Source: an uncultured Chitinophagaceae bacterium
GTDB lineage: Bacteria > Bacteroidota > Bacteroidia > Chitinophagales > Chitinophagaceae
Assembly (NCBI GenBank): GCA_946479005.1
Contig: CAMLEM010000064.1
Location: 1 to 7,889 of the forward strand
Direction of reading: 5' to 3'
DNA length: 7,889 nucleotides
Positions 1 through 6,197 of this stretch are shown in pieces. The position numbers were made by a program, and so were the translations under genes. Each line of letters begins with the position of its first letter. Within the stretch, counting starts at the first letter, position 1. The notes beneath the pieces were generated by a model, which saw nothing but the letters and a program-made list of their open reading frames with translations, searched no databases and was not told the origin of the DNA.

Positions 1-491
1 AATCCAAGGGTGGCGGTGGTTTGTATCCAGCTCGTATAATAACCGCGGCGACGATTGGGGGAATGCTCAGCCACATAAGTGGCGGCGCCCCCATATTCCC
101 CTCCCAGTGCGAGCCCCTGCAGCAGGCGAAGCACAAGCACAGTGACCGGTGCGGCGATGCCGATCTCGCGGTATGTTGGAACACAACCGATCAGGAAGGT
201 GGAAGCCCCCATTATGATCAGGGTAAGAAGGAAGGTGTATTTGCGGCCGACGATATCGCCAAGCCTTCCGAATACCAGGGCGCCGAATGGCCGAACGATG
301 AAACCCGCAGCAAAGATCGCGAGCGTGCTCAACAGGGCGGCGGTAGGATTGGTATCGGGAAAAAATTGTTTTGCGATCGTGGTTGACAACATACCGAAGA
401 TGTAGAAATCATACCATTCGATCATTGTTCCCACCGATGAGGCAGTGATAACTTTCCGAAGGCTTACGCGTTCGGTGGCTGGTTGCTTCAT
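1..491 (-). CDS. MFS transporter, metabolite:H+ symporter (MHS) type, N-terminal part (cut by window edge)
   Basis: Reading the minus strand from the ATG at 491 gives 163 codons with no stop before the window edge, so only the N-terminal part of a protein of usual length about 420-550 aa is visible. Residues 20-33 contain GTMIEWYDFYIFG, typical of the first membrane helix of the MHS family (ProP, KgtP, ShiA, YhjE relatives). Residues 67-84 (RPFGALVFGRLGDIVGRK) carry the MFS loop 2-3 motif A. Residues 121-143 (LRLLQGLALGGEYGGAA, then AEHSP) match the MHS helix 4 region. Family knowledge: these inner-membrane proteins import organic acids, amino acids or betaines with protons. The substrate cannot be read from this part. 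The gene is divergent from acetyl-CoA synthetase with 65 bases between the starts, so import of a carboxylate is an attractive but unproven inference. Family call is firm, substrate open. Confidence 0.93.
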   Translation of the reverse strand, partial: MKQPATERVSLRKVITASSVGTMIEWYDFYIFGMLSTTIAKQFFPDTNPTAALLSTLAIFAAGFIVRPFGALVFGRLGDIVGRKYTFLLTLIIMGASTFLIGCVPTYREIGIAAPVTVLVLRLLQGLALGGEYGGAATYVAEHSPNRRRGYYTSWIQTTATLG

Positions 492-556
492 TGGGTTAAA
501 ATACATAATACGCGGGAGAGTATTGAAATTTTTGTATTCGTACTTTTAAGGCGAAA

Positions 557-2503
557 ATGGAGATTATGCATTATCCTTACCAGATCGGATCGGAAGAACA
601 ATACAGGCGTGATTACCGGGCAAGTGTTGAGGATCCCGAGAAATTCTGGTCTGCAGTGGCCGATCATTTTACCTGGAGAAAAAAATGGGATAAGGTTCTC
701 GAATGGAATTTTAAGGAGCCGCGAATAGAATGGTTCCGCGGGGGAAAATTAAATATCACGGAGAACTGCATCGACCGGCACCTGGCGGAGAAGGCGGAGG
801 AACCGGCGATCATCTGGGAACCCAACAGTCCCGATGAGAAAACACGCGTTGTAACCTATGCACGCCTGCATAAAAGGGTTTGCCAGTTTGCCCAGGTGTT
901 AAGGAATAACGGGGTCAGGAAAGGCGATCGCGTTTGCATATATATGGGGATGGTGCCGGAACTGGCCTATGCGGTGCTCGCCTGTGCGCGCATCGGTGCC
1001 ATTCACAGTGTGATCTTCGGCGGATTCTCGGCCCAGAGCATCGCAGACCGCCTCGCGGATGCAGGTGCGGAATACATCGTCACCTGCGATGGCGCATTCC
1101 GGGGGGATAAAGTGATCCCTTTAAAATCGATCATTGACGACGCGCTGGTGGGAAACAGGACCGTGAAGCGGGTGATCGTTTATACACGTACACGCACACC
1201 CGTATCAATGATAAAAGGCCGCGACGTGTGGTGGGAAGATGAAATGGAACACGCGGAAGCGGAGGTGGAAAAGAATGGAGTGGTTCATTTCCCTGCAGAA
1301 GAAATGGATGCGGAAGATCCCCTGTTCATTTTATATACTTCAGGAAGTACGGGCAAACCCAAGGGAGTGGTTCATACCACGGCGGGTTATTTAGTCTGGA
1401 CGACCTACACTTTTGTAAATGTTTTCCAATACAAGCCGGGGCAGGTCCATTTTTGTACGGCCGACATCGGGTGGATCACCGGTCATAGTTACATTGTTTA
1501 CGGACCGCTTGCAGCAGGTGCCACTTCGCTGATGTTCGAAGGCATTCCCACCTGGCCCGACGCGGGAAGATTCTGGGATATCGTTGACAAGCACAGGGTG
1601 AACATCATCTATACCGCGCCGACGGCGATCCGCAGCCTGATGGGTTTCGGGAAAGAACCGCTGGAAGGAAAATCGCTTTCCACCCTGGAGGTGATCGGCA
1701 CGGTGGGTGAGCCCATTAATGAAGAGGCCTGGCATTGGTACGATGAGAATGTAGGGCGAAAAAAATGCCCGATCGTGGATACCTGGTGGCAAACAGAAAC
1801 GGGAGGCACGCTCATTTCCAACCTCGCGGGGGTGACCCCATCCATTCCTTCCTGGGCCAGCCTGCCGATGCCCGGCATACAGCCAGTACTCGTGGATGAA
1901 AGCGGGCAGGAAGTGAAGGAAGCTGATGAGAAAGGAATTCAGAAAGGAAATCTTTGTATAAAGGCGCCCTGGCCCGGGATCCTTCGCACGACCTATGGAG
2001 ATCACGAGCGTTGCCGCCAAAACTATTTTGCAACCTATGAAGGTTTGTATTTCACTGGGGATGGTGCATTGAAGGATCAAAAAGGGAATTTCCGGATCAC
2101 GGGACGCGTGGATGATGTTTTGAACGTGAGCGGTCATCGCATTGGAACGGCGGAAGTAGAGAATGCCATCAATATGCACGCGGGTGTAGTGGAAAGCGCC
2201 GTGGTGGGGTACCCGCACGATATCAAGGGACAGGGCATCTATGCCTTTGTCATCTTCCAGGGCAGGCATTCAGATGATGAGCTTACAGCCAGGGATATCC
2301 TGCAGACCGTCACGCGCATTATCGGCCCCATCGCGAAACCCGACAAGATCCAGTTCGTAAAAGGTCTACCGAAAACGCGGAGCGGGAAAATAATGCGAAG
2401 GATCCTGAGAAAGATAGCAGAGGGAGAAACCACCAACCTCGGGGATACCACTACACTGCTGGACCCGGGTGTTGTTGAAGAGATCGTCAATGGAAAAAAA
2501 TAA
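557..2503 (+). CDS. acs: Acetyl-CoA synthetase (acetate--CoA ligase, AMP-forming)
   Basis: This 648-residue protein has the full length of the family. It converts acetate, ATP and CoA to acetyl-CoA, AMP and PPi in the cytoplasm, in two steps through acetyl-AMP. Visible motifs: the phosphate-binding loop YTSGSTGKPKG (260-270); DTWWQTETGG (408-417); the hinge region TGDGALKD then ITGRVDDVLNVSGHRIG (500-530); and the C-terminal PKTRSGKIMRRILRKIA, where Lys611 is the adenylation lysine that protein acetyltransferases modify in Salmonella Acs (Lys609 there). The acetate-pocket residues known from the Salmonella enzyme (Val310, Thr311, Val386, Trp414) align with Ile307, Thr308, Val383 and Trp411. 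The pocket tryptophan that limits substrates to short acids is therefore kept, with one conservative change. ATG 557 follows AAGGCG at 548-553, a weak Shine-Dalgarno; an in-frame ATG at 566 is the alternative start. The hydrolase gene downstream overlaps its end. Confidence 0.97.
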   Translation: MEIMHYPYQIGSEEQYRRDYRASVEDPEKFWSAVADHFTWRKKWDKVLEWNFKEPRIEWFRGGKLNITENCIDRHLAEKAEEPAIIWEPNSPDEKTRVVTYARLHKRVCQFAQVLRNNGVRKGDRVCIYMGMVPELAYAVLACARIGAIHSVIFGGFSAQSIADRLADAGAEYIVTCDGAFRGDKVIPLKSIIDDALVGNRTVKRVIVYTRTRTPVSMIKGRDVWWEDEMEHAEAEVEKNGVVHFPAEEMDAEDPLFILYTSGSTGKPKGVVHTTAGYLVWTTYTFVNVFQYKPGQVHFCTADIGWITGHSYIVYGPLAAGATSLMFEGIPTWPDAGRFWDIVDKHRVNIIYTAPTAIRSLMGFGKEPLEGKSLSTLEVIGTVGEPINEEAWHWYDENVGRKKCPIVDTWWQTETGGTLISNLAGVTPSIPSWASLPMPGIQPVLVDESGQEVKEADEKGIQKGNLCIKAPWPGILRTTYGDHERCRQNYFATYEGLYFTGDGALKDQKGNFRITGRVDDVLNVSGHRIGTAEVENAINMHAGVVESAVVGYPHDIKGQGIYAFVIFQGRHSDDELTARDILQTVTRIIGPIAKPDKIQFVKGLPKTRSGKIMRRILRKIAEGETTNLGDTTTLLDPGVVEEIVNGKK

Positions 2504-3461
2504 GAAACGCTTCCGAACCGTCCTCCGCTGGGTTTTATGGGTGGTACTTGTGCAATTCCTGCTCGTCAATATCAGCGCCTCACTTTACGCTTATCGCCTC
2601 ACGCATTTTAATACCGACAGTTCACTCCGGCAGCGAAAGCCATCCAGGAACATCCTGGCAAAAACCTGGAGGCTTTTCACTGGTCCCCGAATACTTCGTT
2701 CTGTTCCGGGTGCCACACCCTCATTCCCTTTCCGGGAGCTGGAGCTTACACTGTCCAATGGTAAGAAGATCCACTGCTGGTCAGCGTCGCCGGATACCCT
2801 GCATCGGGGAACCGTGATCCTTTTTCACGGGTATACTGCCCAGAAGAGCCAGATGATCCCGGAGGCAAAAGCCTTTCTTGAAATGGGACTAAAGGTGCTG
2901 ATGGTGGATTTTAGAGGCCACGGGAGAAGTGAAGGAAATGTCAGCAGCCTGGGCGTAAAAGAAACAGAAGAAGTGAAACTGGCCTGGGACCACGTGAAGG
3001 CGGGAGGAGAAACGAATATTTATCTCTATGGAATTTCAATGGGGGCGGTGGCGGTTTTGAAGGCGACAGCGGATCACGGCCTCGATCCCCGGGCACTTAT
3101 ACTTGAAATGCCTTTTGCTTCAATGAGATCCCATTTACAGGCCCGGTCCCGGATCGTGGGGTTTCCGGGCTTGCCGGAGCGGCCATTTGGTTTCCTGGTT
3201 AGCACCTGGATAGGGTGGCAGCGTGGCTTCAACGGAATGGGCCATAAGACATATGATTATGCTGAGAACATCCGATGCCCGGTCCTCCTTCAATGGGGCG
3301 ACCAGGATCCTTATGTTCTGCGATGGGAGACCGAGATCATTTTCAATTCCACGTCCTCTGCCAGGAAGAAATTGGTGACCTACCCGGGTGCAGGGCACGA
3401 GTCACTGCTCAGGTTCAACCCGGGATTATGGAAACAGGAAGTAGGCGCGTTCATTTTCTGA
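2490..3461 (+). CDS. Membrane-anchored alpha/beta hydrolase
   Basis: This 323-residue serine hydrolase has a basic N-terminus (MEKNKKRFR) followed by a hydrophobic helix at about 11-35, suggesting one N-in membrane anchor with the enzyme domain outside the cytoplasm. Alpha/beta hydrolase landmarks appear in order: oxyanion-loop FHGYT (112-116), DFRGHGRSEGN (140-150), nucleophile elbow GISMG (181-185, Ser183), acid residue in WGDQDPYV (269-276, probably Asp273), and catalytic His303 in GAGHES. The fold is clear but the substrate is not; it resembles the broad Bem46/ABHD13-like group of esterase-type hydrolases. I chose ATG 2490, which overlaps the end of acs by 14 bases and is preceded by AAGAGA. 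A GTG at 2469 in the same frame would add seven residues before the basic segment. The overlap suggests co-transcription and possibly translational coupling with acs, but no metabolic link is evident. Confidence 0.9.
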   Translation: MEKNKKRFRTVLRWVLWVVLVQFLLVNISASLYAYRLTHFNTDSSLRQRKPSRNILAKTWRLFTGPRILRSVPGATPSFPFRELELTLSNGKKIHCWSASPDTLHRGTVILFHGYTAQKSQMIPEAKAFLEMGLKVLMVDFRGHGRSEGNVSSLGVKETEEVKLAWDHVKAGGETNIYLYGISMGAVAVLKATADHGLDPRALILEMPFASMRSHLQARSRIVGFPGLPERPFGFLVSTWIGWQRGFNGMGHKTYDYAENIRCPVLLQWGDQDPYVLRWETEIIFNSTSSARKKLVTYPGAGHESLLRFNPGLWKQEVGAFIF

Positions 3462-4014
3462 TGGTCACCGGTGTACCCGGAGGCGTGAATGCATAGATCT
3501 CTTTCACGTCGGCGTTTTTCATCGAGATACAGCCCAGGGTCCAGTTCTTATACCTGTCTATCACCGGATCCTCGTGGGGCCAGGTGCCGTGAATGCCGAT
3601 ACCACCGCCAATGCGGGCATTCGCAGGGATCTCTCCTCTCTGTTTTCGGAGATTGAATCTCGCGCGGCTTTCCTCGGTGGGATAGTCAATGGCCAGGAAA
3701 CGGCTCCATTTTTCGTGAACCCGTTTACTGGTGATCCTGAAATTTCCTTCCGGGGTGTTTTTGTCGCCTTCCATTTTCTTGTCCGACAAACTATTGTTCC
3801 CGAATACCACGGGATAAGTGGCATACCAGCCCTTATCGTCGTAAACACTCAGTTCATAATCGGTCTTGTCGATCAGGATGGAGATCTTTCCCACGGGCCC
3901 GGCGCTAAAATTCACCCTTTTCATTGAGGCCGTCCGGCGGGAAACCGTGTGCGTATTGGCCGCGATAAGTCCTCCACCCAGGAATACGGTTGAGAGCAGG
4001 ATAATGCTTTTCAT
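3451..4014 (-). CDS. Exported L,D-transpeptidase (YkuD/ErfK domain)
   Basis: This 187-residue protein starts with a short signal peptide (about 1-19, MKSIILLSTVFLGGGLIAA), so it should act in the periplasm or at the membrane. The YkuD domain spans about 43-187. KISILIDKTDYELSVYDDKG (43-62) is the usual opening strand pair, and KNTPEGNFRI (85-94) is the typical TPxG segment. The active site is IHGTW (141-145, His142) followed by WTLGCISMKN (158-167) with nucleophile Cys162, matching the family pattern of a His-Gly, a short spacer and [S/T]xGC. Known members form 3-3 peptidoglycan cross-links or attach proteins to peptidoglycan; some instead cut such links, and sequence alone does not decide. 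The gene stands alone. Its end overlaps the convergent hydrolase end by 11 bases, and 180 bases separate its start from the terminator of the sigma operon. A possible -7 box, TACATCTG, lies at 4047-4040. Confidence 0.93.
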   Translation of the reverse strand: MKSIILLSTVFLGGGLIAANTHTVSRRTASMKRVNFSAGPVGKISILIDKTDYELSVYDDKGWYATYPVVFGNNSLSDKKMEGDKNTPEGNFRITSKRVHEKWSRFLAIDYPTEESRARFNLRKQRGEIPANARIGGGIGIHGTWPHEDPVIDRYKNWTLGCISMKNADVKEIYAFTPPGTPVTIRK

Positions 4015-4194
4015 CAGGGGTTTGTGTTTTCATAACAGCCAGATGTAACCTCGTTCAGGGTTGGTGGGTGCCCGGGGAGCGGTTCTTACCGGCCTTGTTC
4101 AGTACTCGTCCAGATGCTCAAACGCAATGCCGGGTTGGATATTTTGAACTGTGGATATGTTTTAACGAGCCTTTAATTACCCACAATCCAAAAT
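4015..4194. other. Intergenic stretch with no recognisable gene
   Basis: Between the transpeptidase start and the hairpin at 4195 I find no convincing coding frame, RNA gene or repeat. Short open stretches on the minus strand, such as a frame ending at a TAA near 4089, are too short and lack a start. The segment should hold the transpeptidase promoter. The only candidate I see is TACATCTG (minus, 4047-4040), a seven-of-eight match to the Bacteroidota -7 consensus, with no clear TTTG at the right distance. Confidence 0.5.
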
Positions 4195-4228
4195 GACGAG
4201 GGGTTTCAACTTCGTGAAACCCCTCGTC
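4195..4228 (-). terminator. Strong hairpin terminator of the sigma operon
   Basis: GACGAGGGGTTTCA (4195-4208) pairs perfectly over 14 bases with TGAAACCCCTCGTC (4215-4228) around the six-base loop ACTTCG. On the minus strand the stem begins 20 bases after the stop of the barrel gene and is followed by ATTTTGG, a short T-tract. This fits a Rho-independent terminator for the minus-strand operon. The plus side lacks a T-run directly after the stem, so I assign it to the minus strand. Confidence 0.85.
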
Positions 4229-4248
4229 AAGATATTCTTTGAAATTTC

Positions 4249-5118
4249 CTACCAGTTGGAGAAACGGAATCCAAAATTATAGGGGGTCATATCCAGTCCC
4301 CGCTCGTACATTGATTTCGTGGCCATCGATCCATAGAGCCTTACCGGGCCGAGGGAAAGCTCGGCGATATAGGAGACCTTCCACTTTTCAAGTTCAAAAT
4401 CATCCTTCACCTTGGTCTTCTCTTCTTTTTTCCCGCTCTCTTTCAGCAGGAATTTGTTACGCGCGCTGTAAAGGTAACCGGCACTGATACCCGCGCTGAG
4501 CCCAAATCCATTTTTACGGTTCGGGGTGAAATTAAAATTCAGCATAATGGGAACGGTCAGGTAATCTGCTGCCAGCTTGTTCTTTTTTTCTTTCACTTCC
4601 GGAAGTAGTACAGCCATATCTACACGTGGCGGGTTTGGCCCCGCGATGGGATCTTCGATGTAGCGGATGGATTGTTCATAAACATAATTATTCAGCTCCA
4701 ATCCGAGGCCGTATTTCAGGTTCACCACGTGTTTGGCGATATTCAGCCTCTGCATAAAGAACCAGATGTTCACGTTCCGGGATTTCCCATCGCGCAATTC
4801 GAACCAGTTCTTGTTGGAACCGGGTGCATAAGCCTGGGCGGCGGCACTGTTATAATTCGTTTTATCCGAGAAATTGGAAAAACCAAGATCGAATATCCAC
4901 CAGTTGGTGCTGAGGTTGGACGGCTTCGAGGTCCTTCTCGTACGCACCTTATATTCTTTGTCTGATTCCTTCCTGTCTTTTCCTGCCTTACGGATGATCA
5001 CCATTCCTCCTATGCGGATGGTATCATCGGGTGGCGTGGGAGTGGAAGTGGTATCTGTTTGGGCGAAGGTGGAAAGTACGGTGCTCAAAAGCACACACAG
5101 GGTAACGATGCGTTTCAT
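4249..5118 (-). CDS. Outer-membrane beta-barrel protein, third gene of the sigma operon
   Basis: This 289-residue protein has a clear signal peptide, MKRIVTLCVLLSTVLSTFA, with probable cleavage before Gln20 (FA/QTD), a pattern common in Bacteroidota exported proteins. A Thr/Pro-rich linker follows (21-32), then IRIGGMVIIRK (34-44) and a charged stretch (45-65). From about 73 onward there are alternating, aromatic-rich strands (WWIFDLGFSNF, VNIWFFMQRLNI, VNLKYGLGLELNNYVY, YLTVPIMLNFNF, GFGLSAGISAGYLYSAR, VSYIAELSLG, VRLYGSMATKSMY). The protein ends in FGFRFSNW, with the terminal aromatic residue expected for barrel assembly. It fits the small outer-membrane barrel families of Bacteroidota (PorT/OMP_b-brl-like); I cannot assign a specific family or ligand. 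It lies 23 bases downstream of the sigma partner gene and ends just before the hairpin, so it is the last gene of the operon. A role in sensing or as a target of the sigma factor is inference. Confidence 0.85.
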   Translation of the reverse strand: MKRIVTLCVLLSTVLSTFAQTDTTSTPTPPDDTIRIGGMVIIRKAGKDRKESDKEYKVRTRRTSKPSNLSTNWWIFDLGFSNFSDKTNYNSAAAQAYAPGSNKNWFELRDGKSRNVNIWFFMQRLNIAKHVVNLKYGLGLELNNYVYEQSIRYIEDPIAGPNPPRVDMAVLLPEVKEKKNKLAADYLTVPIMLNFNFTPNRKNGFGLSAGISAGYLYSARNKFLLKESGKKEEKTKVKDDFELEKWKVSYIAELSLGPVRLYGSMATKSMYERGLDMTPYNFGFRFSNW

Positions 5119-5141
5119 TTTTTTGTTTTTTCTGCTTGTTA

Positions 5142-6182
5142 TTAAAGTTTGATCGCCAGGCCTGCTACAAGGAGTTTACCATCTTCATCCGTGGCATCAA
5201 TATTCGTCCTTTTTTCAAAGGTCCTCGTGACTTTCCGGAAAGGCCCGCGAAGTTTATTTTTTTTGCCACCGGCAGGTTCCTGTTCTTCATCACTGATATC
5301 CTCTGAGGGATAAGAAGCGACGCGTATATTCGACGGCTGAGCAGAAAGAGATGTTACAGTTGTATTACTAAAATCATATTCCGGATCCTTCCTTGTTTTT
5401 TCAATGGGTTCCAGGGAAGCGATGGCAGGTTGTGTTTCTTCAGGCAGGTTATTGCTAAATATGGGGAGTGGTGTTTCTGCAGATTGCGGGGCCTGCACTT
5501 TAATATTTTCTCCAGGCTTGTTTTCCTTCCCTGCCACGGATGCTTCATTAACCTCGTGGTTGTTTGCAAGGGAGGGAGAAACTTCATACACTTCATCGAT
5601 CGTTGACTTCTCTGCCACTTTCGGAGAGGGCGTATTGGGTACACCGGGTTTATCTGTTTTTACGATCTCGGGTTTTTGGGGATCCGCTGCATTGCGGTCA
5701 TTCAGGAACAAATAACCCGCTCCACCCAATAATAAAATGATCACTGCCGCGGCCACTCTTCTCCAGCGGATGGAAATGATGCGGGCGGGCGCCGTGTGGC
5801 GGTATAGTATAGACTTATCAGGGAACCGGATCTCTTCCGCCTCCAGTTTGGTTTGTTTCAACAAGCTGAATTCCTTTCCCAGGATTTCATCAGCTTCGAT
5901 CGCCTTCTTCGTTTCCCGGCTTTCTTCAGGCGACAGTTCTCCGTCCAGGTAGAGGAGCATATTTTCGGCACTGAGTTCGCCATTTTTGAAAAGGACGGAT
6001 TTATCCGGGAAGCTGATCTCCTCATCGGGCTGAAGCCTGAATTGTGAAAGCAGTTCCAGTTCTTCTTTCAGATCCGGGTTTTGCTCCACGAAGCTTTCCA
6101 CCGCGAGGCGGTCCTTCTGAGCCAGTTCCTGGTCCAGGTAAAGGATGAAAAATTCTTCGTAATTATTCCGGTCGATCCTCAT
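5142..6182 (-). CDS. Probable anti-sigma factor: single-pass membrane protein with duplicated N-terminal module
   Basis: This 346-residue protein follows the sigma gene after 15 bases, the usual place for an anti-sigma factor. The acidic cytoplasmic part contains two copies of one module: residues 12-65 (YLDQEL to FPDKSVLF) and 75-127 (YLDGEL to FPDKSILY). The YLDxEL opening resembles the helix start of zinc-finger-type anti-sigma domains, but no HxxxCxxC zinc site is present. A basic stretch (RWRR, 139-142) precedes one membrane helix (about 143-160), giving N-in/C-out topology. The periplasmic part (161-307) is rich in Pro, Ser, Asn and Glu and probably flexible. It ends in a basic-to-hydrophobic tail (LRGPFRKVTRTFEKRTN at 311-327, then LLVAGLAIKL), which I recall from sigma-linked proteins of this phylum. 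Sequestration of the upstream sigma factor is inferred from position and topology, not from a recognised domain. Confidence 0.8.
   Translation of the reverse strand: MRIDRNNYEEFFILYLDQELAQKDRLAVESFVEQNPDLKEELELLSQFRLQPDEEISFPDKSVLFKNGELSAENMLLYLDGELSPEESRETKKAIEADEILGKEFSLLKQTKLEAEEIRFPDKSILYRHTAPARIISIRWRRVAAAVIILLLGGAGYLFLNDRNAADPQKPEIVKTDKPGVPNTPSPKVAEKSTIDEVYEVSPSLANNHEVNEASVAGKENKPGENIKVQAPQSAETPLPIFSNNLPEETQPAIASLEPIEKTRKDPEYDFSNTTVTSLSAQPSNIRVASYPSEDISDEEQEPAGGKKNKLRGPFRKVTRTFEKRTNIDATDEDGKLLVAGLAIKL
5802..6149 (-). repeat. Internal protein duplication (two copies of a ~53-residue module)
   Basis: Within the probable anti-sigma protein, residues 12-65 (6149-5988) and 75-127 (5960-5802) align with about one gap. 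Shared landmarks are LYLDxEL, a charged helix, E-LLxQxxL, EEIxFPDKS and a closing L[FY]. The similarity is at protein level; the DNA copies have diverged, so this is an old duplication and not a recent tandem repeat. Confidence 0.85.
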
Positions 6183-6197
6183 TTTAAAATTTTGTGA

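Noticed and set aside
21..405. Plus-strand open frames of 108-121 codons at the left edge
   Set aside because: They are opposite the well-supported transporter gene, whose minus-strand translation carries clear family motifs; the plus-strand translations look random.
1391..2269. A 292-codon open frame on the minus strand, antisense to acs
   Set aside because: It lies wholly inside a certain enzyme gene and its translation shows no domain or protein-like pattern; it is an effect of codon use in acs.
4070..4160. A possible decayed gene on the minus strand in the gap before the transpeptidase
   Set aside because: One frame stays open for about 20 codons before TAA, but it has no start codon and no recognisable family, so there is no support for a pseudogene.
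4874..5715. Plus-strand open frames of about 90-103 codons opposite the barrel and sigma-partner genes
   Set aside because: They are antisense to genes supported by signal peptide, membrane helix and operon position, and have no features of their own.
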